From Pseudomonas sp. (GTDB lineage Bacteria > Pseudomonadota > Gammaproteobacteria > Pseudomonadales > Pseudomonadaceae), in NCBI GenBank assembly GCA_007117785.1, contig SKFV01000366.1, positions 1-5,179 of the forward strand: DNA of 5,179 nt. The letters are read 5' to 3'. How positions within the stretch are numbered: position 1 is the first letter of the stretch; every line of letters begins with the position of its first letter. The notes beneath the pieces were generated by a model. It was not told the DNA's origin. It saw only the letters and a program-made list of their open reading frames with translations, and did no database searches. This document shows positions 1 through 5,179 of the stretch, one piece after another. A program made the position numbers and the translations under genes.

Positions 1-26
1 ATGTGGGGTGGCCGGGCAGCATAGGT

Positions 27-812
27 TCAGCGCAATTCGCCGGCGAAACGTTTGCGTACCTGGCGCAGGTACAGGCTTGGGGCAAGCCGCCAGAGCAGGC
101 TGCCGAAGCGTGACACGGGTTCGGGCAGCAGCCAGCGTTTGCGCTGTTGCAGGCTTTTATCAATCAGCGCCGCCATCCCCTCGGCGCTCTTCATGCCGCC
201 GACCATGGAGCGCGGATGCCTGGCTATATTGCCGTCCTTGCCCAGGGCGTGGTGTTCAATCGGCGTATCGAGAAAGCTTGGATAGGCCATGAGGATATGG
301 ATGCCATCCGCCTCCAGCTCCAGGCGCAGTACTTCAAAGAACTGGGTCAGGGCACTTTTTGCCGCGCAATAGGCGGCGCGACCGGGCACCGGCATCCAGC
401 CGGCCATGGAGCCGATACAGATAATCTGGCCGCCGGACTCACGCAGCAGTGGCAAGGCCGCCAGGGTCAGCTCGACCGGCCCCTGCCAGTTCACCGCCAT
501 CACCTTGCGAAACACCGCTGGATTGGTCTGGTGCGCCGGCGAACGGTGGGTGATGCCGGCATTGTTCACCAGCAGATCCAGCGCACCGAACTGCGTCTGG
601 GTTTCATCCAGCAGAAAGCTGATATCTTCCGGGCGGGTGATGTCGCAGGTGACCGTCAGCACGCGCTGTGGATCATTCAACTCAGCGGCTCGCTGGCTCA
701 GCCCGGCGGTGTCGATATCTGCCAGTACCAGATTATGCCCGGCAGCAAACCAGTGCTGCGCCATGGCCCAGCCAAGGCCGGAGGCAGCGCCGGTAATCAG
801 GGTGGTGATCAT
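27..812 (-). CDS. Short-chain dehydrogenase/reductase (classical SDR), 261 aa
   Basis: This is a soluble NAD(P)(H)-dependent oxidoreductase that should interconvert an alcohol and a carbonyl. The cofactor motif TGAASGLG is at residues 7-14. Asp32, at the end of the second strand, favours NAD(H) over NADP(H). NNAG is at 83-86, and the catalytic tetrad reads N108, S135, Y148, K152 (YCAAK). The usual Pro-Gly after strand 6 is Pro178-Ser179 here. Length is normal for a classical SDR. A basic, aromatic tail (about 230-261) extends past the core and somewhat resembles 11-beta-HSD/DHRS7-type members; that resemblance is weak. The start at 812 places the Rossmann motif right at the N-terminus and has a modest AAGG about 9 nt upstream. 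It lies 222 nt downstream of the epimerase gene, across a palindromic repeat, so it may be the last operon gene or have its own promoter. The substrate is unknown. Confidence 0.93.
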   Translation of the reverse strand: MITTLITGAASGLGWAMAQHWFAAGHNLVLADIDTAGLSQRAAELNDPQRVLTVTCDITRPEDISFLLDETQTQFGALDLLVNNAGITHRSPAHQTNPAVFRKVMAVNWQGPVELTLAALPLLRESGGQIICIGSMAGWMPVPGRAAYCAAKSALTQFFEVLRLELEADGIHILMAYPSFLDTPIEHHALGKDGNIARHPRSMVGGMKSAEGMAALIDKSLQQRKRWLLPEPVSRFGSLLWRLAPSLYLRQVRKRFAGELR

Positions 813-856
813 TGTCTGCTGCCTTGGTTGGTCGTGGTCATTCTGGTTGCTCCATA

Positions 857-970
857 GGTTGCCGCGTCGGCGGATGGCCGCCCCCTGCTCCTCGCAATGG
901 CGGTAGAAAGATACGCCACGCTTTGTTTACCACCATTGTCATTGCGAGGGCCGCAGGCCCATGGCAATCC
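857..970. repeat. Imperfect palindromic intergenic repeat (two inverted REP/MITE-like units)
   Basis: The gap between the epimerase and SDR genes contains two inverted copies of one motif. CCTCGCAATG at 890-899 is the exact reverse complement of CATTGCGAGG at 940-949. The outer ends also mirror: GGTTGCC near 857-863 against GGCAATCC at 963-970. The palindromy continues inward, with GCGGTAGAAAG (900-910) facing CTTTGTTTACCACC (921-934), with a few gaps. Each half has its own hairpin: GGCGG/CCGCC at 869-882, and ATTGC-GA-GGGCC with its mirror at 941-968. The ATTGCGAGG...GGCAATCC pattern resembles a short dispersed repeat I recall from many proteobacterial genomes. Copy number cannot be tested here. 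If transcribed it would form a large hairpin between two cistrons. Confidence 0.65.
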
Positions 971-1034
971 ACCGCGAACCAATAGCCGCCATGGGGCCTG
1001 TAAGCATACCGGCTGGTATCATTAGCCTCTAGCC

Positions 1035-1967
1035 TCACTCTTTGCGCAACCTGTTCTGCTCGACAAAATACTCGAACACCTCGGCCGAGGTTTTCGCCAG
1101 CGGGTAGCCAAACTCTTCTTTCAGGCGCCGATTGCTCAACACCGGGCGGTAGCGCAAAAAATTGACCTGCTCGGGGCCTGTGGGTTTGCCGCGCCATTTG
1201 GCCACTTGCAGGCCGATCTTGACCAGCCACACGGGCAAGCGCACCAATGGCTTGTTCAGGCGCTGGGCGATCTCGGCCAGGGTCAGGGCGCCATCCCCGG
1301 CCATATTGTAGATACCGGCCTTGCTCTCACGAATGCCCTGCTCCATGGCGCCGATCACGTCCTGATCCCAGATAAACACAAAGGGCGAATCACTGCCCTT
1401 GAGGGCCAGAATCTTCGGCGCCATAAAGAGGTCGGTGATCTGATTGCGCGTGCTGCTGCCGAGCACGGTGCCAGGGCGGAAGATCAGTTGCTTGAGTTCC
1501 GGATGTTGCTGGCGGTAGTGCGCGAGTAATTCTTCGATCTGGCGTTTATGGTCGGAATAGGCAAATTCGCGGTTGCCGCGCAAAGCGTCCTGTTCGTCGA
1601 TCCAGGCAGGGTTGTCGGCGTAATAACCGTACGCGGCGCCCGAGCTGGTCACCGTCAGGTGCTGCACCCCGGCCAGGCGGCAGCAATCGAGCACATTGCG
1701 CGTGCCGTTGACGTCGATATCAAAATCCCTTGCGCGGTCTTTCGAGGCTTGCAGTACCGAGGCCAGGTGCACCACGTGGGTGATGTCTTCGCGCTTCAGC
1801 AGACCAGCTAGCGCAGGGTCGCGGATATCCAGTTGCTGGACCGGAAAAGCAAGGTCATCGCGGGAGCGGATATCCGTTCCAATAACGTGAAAGTCGTCAG
1901 CCAGGCGGTTGCCCAGTTGATGGCCGATATAGCCGGCGGCGCCGGTGATCAGAATACGCTGTGTCAT
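1035..1967 (-). CDS. NAD-dependent epimerase/dehydratase-like extended SDR, 310 aa
   Basis: This is a cytosolic extended-SDR enzyme of the NAD-dependent epimerase/dehydratase superfamily, which also includes 3-beta-hydroxysteroid dehydrogenase-like and carbonyl reductase-like members. The N-terminus carries the extended-SDR motif TGAAGYIG (8-15) and an acidic residue D32 that fits NAD binding. LDIRD is at 46-50, HLAS at 67-70, the active-site serine region SSGAAYG at 108-114, and the catalytic Y137-x3-K141 in YSDHK. RPGTVLG (164-170) begins the substrate-binding half. Length is typical. The start overlaps the symporter stop as ATGA. No Shine-Dalgarno is visible, only an (AAN)5 run 4 nt upstream of the ATG, so translation probably depends on reinitiation after the symporter. 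Nothing around it suggests sugar-nucleotide metabolism, so a small-molecule dehydrogenase or reductase role fits the operon better than sugar epimerisation (inference). Confidence 0.9.
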   Translation of the reverse strand: MTQRILITGAAGYIGHQLGNRLADDFHVIGTDIRSRDDLAFPVQQLDIRDPALAGLLKREDITHVVHLASVLQASKDRARDFDIDVNGTRNVLDCCRLAGVQHLTVTSSGAAYGYYADNPAWIDEQDALRGNREFAYSDHKRQIEELLAHYRQQHPELKQLIFRPGTVLGSSTRNQITDLFMAPKILALKGSDSPFVFIWDQDVIGAMEQGIRESKAGIYNMAGDGALTLAEIAQRLNKPLVRLPVWLVKIGLQVAKWRGKPTGPEQVNFLRYRPVLSNRRLKEEFGYPLAKTSAEVFEYFVEQNRLRKE

Positions 1968-2902
1968 GGCTGTTGTTCTTGTTGTTGGGATATTGAGGAA
2001 GGCGATTTTTCTGGCGGCGGCAAGCGCGCCCAGATCTGTGACAGGGTCAGACCGCTGACCAGATGCCAGACACCCCAGAAGGCGGTGATCAGCATCATGC
2101 CGCCGGCCTCGGGGAAAAAGGTGAACAGAATCACCAGGCCAAGGCCGGAATTCTGGATACCGACTTCCATGGTCACGGCACGACGGTCAGCGACCGGCAA
2201 CTTGAGCAACCGCCCCATGCCGTAACCCAGCGACAGTGCCAGCAGGTTGTGCCCGACGACCAGCCAGAAGAAGCTGTGGAAGCGCTCGACAAAGAGGTCG
2301 ATGTTGTTGGAAAAGGCAATCGCGACAAAGCCGAGAAAAACCAGCAAGGAGACCATGCGCAGCGGCTTTTCACTGCGCGTGACCAGCTTGGGGAAGCGCC
2401 GCCCGGTGGTCATGCCGAGGATCAGCGGCACGGCCAGTACCAGCAGCACCAGCAGCAGAATGCTGCCCGGCTCCAGGCTGATCTGGGTCAGGTATTCGCG
2501 GGTGTAGGGATTCAGCCAGCCATAGAGGGCGAAGTTCAGCGGCGTCATCACCGTGGCCGCCAGGCTGGAGACGGCGGTCATACTCACCGAGACGGCAACG
2601 CTGCCGCGCCCGAGCCAGGTCATGATATTGGAGAAACTGCCGCCCGGGCAGGAGGCAACCAGCAACATGCCCAGGGCCAGTTCCGGCTCAATCGCCAGCG
2701 CCCAGGTCGCCAGGCAGGTCAGCAGCGGCAGCAACAGAAACTGGGCAAACAGACCGGCCAGGGGAGCGACCGGGGCCAGGGCGATGCGTTTGAAATCGTC
2801 CAGCCGCAGGCTCAGCGACACCCCGAACATCATGCAGGCCATGATGACGTTGAGTACGATCAGGCTGGCCGGATCGAACTGCATCGGCAGTGCGCCGCTC
2901 AT
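1964..2902 (-). CDS. Bile acid:sodium symporter (BASS/SBF) family transporter, 312 aa
   Basis: This is an inner-membrane secondary transporter of the BASS/SBF family. Known members couple Na+ to uptake of bile acids or of organic anions such as pyruvate or pantothenate-type compounds, so the name does not fix the substrate. Both family hallmarks are present: CPGGSFSN at residues 85-92, and EVGIQNSG at 246-253, whose Glu246 and Gln250 correspond to conserved Na+-site residues. About nine or ten hydrophobic segments can be counted (for example 14-32, 43-70, 148-164, 183-198, 211-230). The C-terminal tail is polar and Gln-rich (QQQEQQ). That stretch is also the DNA holding the AAN-repeat motif before the next gene. 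The start overlaps the monooxygenase stop by 4 nt (ATGA) with no good Shine-Dalgarno, so translation is likely coupled. An in-frame Met7 is an alternative start. The transporter probably moves the substrate or product of the co-encoded enzymes. Confidence 0.93.
   Translation of the reverse strand: MSGALPMQFDPASLIVLNVIMACMMFGVSLSLRLDDFKRIALAPVAPLAGLFAQFLLLPLLTCLATWALAIEPELALGMLLVASCPGGSFSNIMTWLGRGSVAVSVSMTAVSSLAATVMTPLNFALYGWLNPYTREYLTQISLEPGSILLLVLLVLAVPLILGMTTGRRFPKLVTRSEKPLRMVSLLVFLGFVAIAFSNNIDLFVERFHSFFWLVVGHNLLALSLGYGMGRLLKLPVADRRAVTMEVGIQNSGLGLVILFTFFPEAGGMMLITAFWGVWHLVSGLTLSQIWARLPPPEKSPSSISQQQEQQP
1972..1986 (-). promoter_or_regulatory. Candidate Hfq/Crc CA motif, (AAN)5, before the epimerase start
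   Basis: Read on the minus strand this is AACAACAAGAACAAC, five consecutive AAN triplets ending 4 nt before the epimerase ATG. It matches the AAnAAnAA motif that Hfq, with Crc, binds near start codons of catabolic mRNAs in Pseudomonas. There is no Shine-Dalgarno in this interval. The DNA also encodes the QQQEQ tail of the symporter, so a coincidence from codon composition is possible. Confidence 0.4.
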
Positions 2903-4224
2903 GCGTGCACCGGTTGCGCCTGTTGTGCGGGCAAGGCCTGTTCCAGCTCACCGATATGCTGCTTCAGCGTGGCCAGATAGGCATCCTTGTTGACGTAATA
3001 GGCCATGCGCGCCAGCTTGATGTAATCATAGCCGCCATCAATCGGCTGGCTGGCCCGCTCCCGCTTGACCTGGTTGAAGGTGCTGGCGGCAGTGCTATTT
3101 GCCAGCTGGTGCTGGATGTACAGGGCCACCAGCCGCGCCTGCTGGTTGCGCCCTTCCCAACCCAGACCGGAGGCCTCGATCATGCCGAGCATAAAGAGAT
3201 TGTCGCGCTCGGGATGGAAGATGTTCATGTACAGCTGCGGCGCATCCTGCACTACCGGCCAGTTCAGCTGCTGGCGCTGGATAAAGGGATAATCCAGCTG
3301 ATACCCGGTGGCCATCAGAATCACGTCATACTCGGCGCTTTCGCCATCGGTAAAATATACGGTCTGGCCATCGACACGGGCGATGTCACGCCGTGGGGTG
3401 ATGTCGCCGTGGCCAAGGTGATGCAGGATAAGCGAGTTCATCACCGGGTGCGATTCATACATCCGGTAATCCGGGTCGGGCAGGCCGTAATCCGAGGGTT
3501 TGCCGACCAGAAAGCGAATCAGCGCGGCATCGAGGCGTTGCTTGAGCGGGCGCGGCAGTTTGATCTTGCCACCCAGGGTGTCGACCGGCCGGCCTTTGAC
3601 GAATTTGGGGATAAAGTAATAGCCACGGCGCAAACTCATATCTACCTTGGCGGCGTGATGAACGGCGTCGACGGCGATATCGGCGCCGGAGTTGCCGCAG
3701 CCGAGAATCAGCACGCGCTTGCCCTTGAGCACATCCGGGCTGCGGTATTCGGCGGAATGCATCAGTTGGCCACTGAAGTCACCAGGTAACGCAGGCCGGT
3801 TCGGCGTATGCAGGGTGCCATTGGCGATCAGCACGCCGTCGAAGCGGCGTTGTTGTTGCTCGCCGTTGCGTTCGCTAGTCAGCAGCCAGCCATCGCCGTC
3901 GGGTGTCAGCTCAAGTACCCGGGTGTTGAATTCGTAGTATTCCTTCAAGCCAAAGTGGTCGGCGTAGTCGCGGAAGTATTGACGCATTTCGCTGTGGTGC
4001 GGATAGGCGGCGACGTCGTCGCGCATGGGGAATTCGGCGAATTCGGTCATGCGTTTGGAGGAGATTAGGTGGGCGCTGTCGTACATGGTGCTGTGCGGGT
4101 TGTCGATATCCCACAGGCCGCCCACATCGTTGTGCAGGTCAAAGCCGATAAAGGGGATGTCGAGCTTTTGCAGGTTGCGTGCTGCGGCCAGGCCCATGGG
4201 GCCGGCACCGATGACTGCGTACAT
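2899..4224 (-). CDS. Flavin-containing monooxygenase (FMO-like, class B), 441 aa
   Basis: This FAD- and NAD(P)H-dependent monooxygenase would insert one oxygen atom from O2 into a soft nucleophile (N or S) or a carbonyl/hydrocarbon-derived substrate. The FAD-binding motif GAGPMG is at residues 6-11, with D29 ending strand 2, and GGLW at 35-38. The FMO-identifying motif FxGxxxHxxxY is complete at F150-Y160. The NADPH Rossmann motif GCGNSG is at 175-180 and the ATGY linker at 305-308. Length fits compact bacterial FMOs; it is shorter than AlmA-type alkane monooxygenases and I see no Baeyer-Villiger-specific signature. The start at 4224 puts the FAD motif at the N-terminus and has a good GAGGA 6 nt upstream. 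The frame stays open to an upstream ATG at 4413, but that extension is encoded by the palindromic repeat and is not credible. It is the first gene of the leftward operon, overlaps the symporter by 4 nt, and is divergent from the AraC regulator. The substrate is not determinable. Confidence 0.94.
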   Translation of the reverse strand: MYAVIGAGPMGLAAARNLQKLDIPFIGFDLHNDVGGLWDIDNPHSTMYDSAHLISSKRMTEFAEFPMRDDVAAYPHHSEMRQYFRDYADHFGLKEYYEFNTRVLELTPDGDGWLLTSERNGEQQQRRFDGVLIANGTLHTPNRPALPGDFSGQLMHSAEYRSPDVLKGKRVLILGCGNSGADIAVDAVHHAAKVDMSLRRGYYFIPKFVKGRPVDTLGGKIKLPRPLKQRLDAALIRFLVGKPSDYGLPDPDYRMYESHPVMNSLILHHLGHGDITPRRDIARVDGQTVYFTDGESAEYDVILMATGYQLDYPFIQRQQLNWPVVQDAPQLYMNIFHPERDNLFMLGMIEASGLGWEGRNQQARLVALYIQHQLANSTAASTFNQVKRERASQPIDGGYDYIKLARMAYYVNKDAYLATLKQHIGELEQALPAQQAQPVHA

Positions 4225-4230
4225 GGGTGT

Positions 4231-4235
4231 TCCTC
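4231..4235 (-). promoter_or_regulatory. Shine-Dalgarno GAGGA of the monooxygenase gene
   Basis: GAGGA on the minus strand lies 6 nt before the ATG at 4224. It is the best ribosome-binding site in the cluster. It decides the start in favour of 4224 over the upstream in-frame ATG at 4413. The downstream genes of the cluster lack comparable sites. Confidence 0.8.
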
Positions 4236-4247
4236 GTTGTTCTTGTT
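4236..4247 (-). promoter_or_regulatory. Candidate Hfq/Crc CA motif, (AAN)4, in the monooxygenase leader
   Basis: The minus-strand sequence AACAAGAACAAC sits immediately upstream of the Shine-Dalgarno. It is four AAN triplets, fitting the AAnAAnAA consensus for Hfq/Crc translational repression. The same 12-mer recurs exactly inside the motif before the epimerase start. It can act only if the transcript starts upstream of about 4250, which favours the distal of the two promoter readings for this gene. Confidence 0.45.
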
Positions 4248-4273
4248 TTAAGTCTTCAGTGGTGCGTGGGCAA
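4245..4273 (-). promoter_or_regulatory. Candidate sigma-70 promoter for the monooxygenase operon (weak)
   Basis: On the minus strand TTGCCC (4268-4273) and TAAAAC (4245-4250) are 17 nt apart, each matching four of six consensus bases. Initiation near 4238 would leave a very short leader and would remove most of the AAN motif. An alternative -10, GATAAA (4277-4282), has no recognisable -35, as would suit an activator-dependent promoter, and gives a leader containing the AAN motif. I cannot choose between them. Confidence 0.25.
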
Positions 4274-4318
4274 ACGTTTATCCATTCAGAACAGTTGTGG
4301 CTGTTGGACCGCAGACTG

Positions 4319-4407
4319 GGGAGCGTCGAGCTCCTGCTCGATGCCGGGCTCGCCAGCACCCCGGCGTTGCTATTACGCTCGTTGTCGAGCAGGAGCTCGA
4401 CATTCCC
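4319..4407. repeat. REPIN-like pair of inverted palindromes
   Basis: A 17-nt arm at 4325-4341 is repeated as its exact reverse complement at 4385-4401. With the flanking GGGA / TCCC the arms reach 23 nt (4319-4341 and 4385-4407) with two mismatches. Each arm is itself a palindrome: TCGAGC-TCCT-GCTCGA at 4326-4341 and TCGAGC-AGGA-GCTCGA at 4386-4401 (same reading rules). Between them is a third stem, GCCGGG (4343-4348) with CCCGGC (4360-4365). A short G-rich head followed by a palindrome, in two facing copies, is the architecture of REP doublets (REPINs). No partner transposase (RAYT) is in the window. The sequence family was not recognised by name. Confidence 0.65.
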
Positions 4408-4439
4408 GGGCAAACTCCCCTCTGCATGCTTTGCTCGAC

Positions 4440-4469
4440 GTTACAGCAGCACAACCGCAAGGTTATGAT
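4440..4469 (+). promoter_or_regulatory. Candidate sigma-70 promoter for the AraC-family gene
   Basis: GTTACA (4440-4445, four of six matches to TTGACA) and TATGAT (4464-4469, five of six to TATAAT) are separated by 18 nt. Transcription would start near 4476 and give a leader of about 63 nt before the ATG at 4539. It lies just outside the REPIN-like repeat. The call is by eye only. Confidence 0.35.
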
Positions 4470-4538
4470 GCCCAGTCTAGCCGAACGCCTCATCGGGGGT
4501 ATCGGATAAAACGGGACAGGGAGCCGGCAATTCAGGCC

Positions 4539-5179
4539 ATGCATGATTGTGCAGAACACAGTGTAACGCCTCGCTACAGCCAGGCCATTGTGCAGATGGC
4601 GACGCAACTGGGGTTGCGGCTGCCGGAGCCACTGGTGGCGCGTTTGCAGGGTGTGCAGCGGGTGCCGATTGCCTGGCAGGATGAACTGTGGGAGGCCTTC
4701 TGCCAGGCCAGCGAGGATCCCTTGATCGGGCTTAAGCTGGGTTTGCAGGTACAGATTGGGCATCTGGACAGTGTGGGCATGCTGTTGGTGACCTGCGAGA
4801 CCTTTGGCGAGGCGCTGGAGGAGTTGATTGAATACGCGCCGGTGATTGGTGATGGCGGCGAGTTTCATCTGCACCGCGAGCAGGACCAGGTGTTTATCGA
4901 CTATCAGCCGCATTTGCGGGTGCGAACGGCTGAGCGGGTGGAAGCGGTGCTGGCGAGCATGCTGAGTCTTACCCGCTGGGCGACGGGTGGCCAGTTTCAG
5001 GCCACCGGCATCAGTCTGGCCTATGCGCCGCAGGCGCCGGAGAGCGAGTATGCACAGCTGCTCGGCTGCCCGGTGCAGTTCAATGCCGGCTGTAACCACC
5101 TGGGCTTTGCCGCCTCACAATTGTCACTGCCGCAGATTCAGGCCAATGCGGCACTGCGCGACCATTTGCGTCAGTTGGC
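4539..5179 (+). CDS. AraC-family transcriptional regulator, N-terminal part (cut by window end)
   Basis: An uninterrupted frame runs from the ATG at 4539 to the window edge, with 213 complete codons visible. The protein starts MHDCAEHSVTPRYSQAIV. Its sequence fits the arabinose-binding-like sensor domain of AraC-family regulators of about 330-345 aa (PF12625 type). Evidence includes DPLIGLKLGLQVQIGHLDSVG (about 59-80 as a conserved block), then the ALEELIEYAPVIGDGGEFHL region and the later GCPVQFNAGCNHLGF block that precedes the linker to the HTH. The C-terminal AraC/XylS HTH domain should follow past the right edge, so DNA binding is inferred. The first ATG in frame is used. AGGGAG at 4518-4523 is a rather distant ribosome-binding site (15 nt), and Met20 is a less likely alternative. 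Being divergent from the monooxygenase operon, it is the obvious candidate regulator, probably an activator responding to a substrate of the pathway. Confidence 0.88.
   Translation, partial: MHDCAEHSVTPRYSQAIVQMATQLGLRLPEPLVARLQGVQRVPIAWQDELWEAFCQASEDPLIGLKLGLQVQIGHLDSVGMLLVTCETFGEALEELIEYAPVIGDGGEFHLHREQDQVFIDYQPHLRVRTAERVEAVLASMLSLTRWATGGQFQATGISLAYAPQAPESEYAQLLGCPVQFNAGCNHLGFAASQLSLPQIQANAALRDHLRQL

Larger units (their letters stand above)
4225..4538. other. Divergent control region between the monooxygenase operon and the araC-type gene
   Basis: This is a 314-nt gap between two divergent start codons, with no convincing gene. Proceeding rightward, it holds the FMO Shine-Dalgarno, an (AAN)4 motif, a candidate leftward promoter, an AAACGTTT palindrome at 4272-4279, the twin-palindrome repeat (4319-4407), a candidate rightward promoter (4440-4469) and the regulator's leader. 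AraC-family regulators often act from such shared intergenic regions. No operator can be assigned with confidence. Confidence 0.7.

Noticed and set aside
1..22. ATG at 20-22 on the minus strand just after the SDR stop, perhaps the next gene
   Set aside because: Only seven codons are visible before the window edge and there is no Shine-Dalgarno; it cannot be judged.
809..841. 10-codon minus-strand mini-ORF whose TGA overlaps the SDR start as ATGA
   Set aside because: Could be a leader peptide for translational coupling, but it has no clear ribosome-binding site and a frame this short is easily due to chance.
1006..1019. ATACC-GGCT-GGTAT hairpin just downstream of the epimerase stop as a terminator
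   Set aside because: The 5-bp stem is short, AT-containing and not followed by a T-run on the minus strand; not a convincing intrinsic terminator.
838..1230. 130-aa minus-strand frame across the epimerase 3' end and the intergenic repeat
   Set aside because: It overlaps the epimerase in another frame and is then encoded by the palindromic repeat; there is no family resemblance.
2063..2980. 305-aa plus-strand frame opposite the symporter
   Set aside because: Gln/His/Gly-rich with no fold-like pattern; it mirrors hydrophobic codons of a well-supported transporter on the other strand.
4319..4407. Integron attC site or CRISPR repeat
   Set aside because: No RYYYAAC/GTTRRRY core sites, no integrase, and only two inverted copies with no regular spacers.
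4225..4413. N-terminal extension of the monooxygenase from the in-frame ATG at 4413
   Set aside because: The extra 63 codons are encoded largely by the twin-palindrome repeat and show no domain. The FAD motif normally starts at the N-terminus, and GAGGA directly supports 4224.
4278..5099. 273-aa minus-strand frame opposite the regulator gene
   Set aside because: Its composition (rich in His, Gln, Arg) is that of an antisense shadow. The plus-strand frame has clear AraC-family sensor-domain similarity.

Overview
This GC-rich window has dense coding on the minus strand, families typical of the group, and A-rich (AAN)n leader motifs. Together these suggest a gammaproteobacterium, most plausibly Pseudomonas or a relative. 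That is an inference from style; no marker gene is present. The layout is one leftward gene cluster (4224 down to 27) and a divergent rightward regulator (4539 to beyond the window end), separated by a 314-nt control region.

The leftward cluster, in order of transcription, is: (1) a flavin-containing monooxygenase (FMO) with two Rossmann motifs and an intact FMO signature; (2) a BASS/SBF-family sodium symporter; (3) an extended-SDR NAD-dependent epimerase/dehydratase; (4) a classical short-chain dehydrogenase. The first three overlap by 4 nt at ATGA junctions and must form one transcription unit. The fourth lies beyond a 222-nt gap largely filled by an imperfect palindromic repeat (857-970), so its co-transcription is less certain. 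The divergent gene encodes the N-terminal part of an AraC-family regulator with an arabinose-binding-like sensor domain; its DNA-binding domain would lie past the right edge.

The control region holds a pair of inverted palindromes built like a REPIN (4319-4407), candidate promoters for both directions, and a strong Shine-Dalgarno for the FMO. An identical 12-mer of four AAN triplets precedes the start codons of both the FMO and the epimerase. This matches the CA motif (AAnAAnAA) bound by Hfq/Crc in Pseudomonas catabolite repression.

Working model (inference): an AraC-family sensor detects a hydrophobic or small organic compound and activates the divergent operon. The symporter imports the substrate or a product, the FMO oxygenates it, and the two dehydrogenases oxidise or reduce hydroxyl/carbonyl groups. 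Layout and gene types recall the mycobacterial virS-mymA locus (AraC regulator divergent from an FMO-SDR operon), but the substrate cannot be named from sequence.
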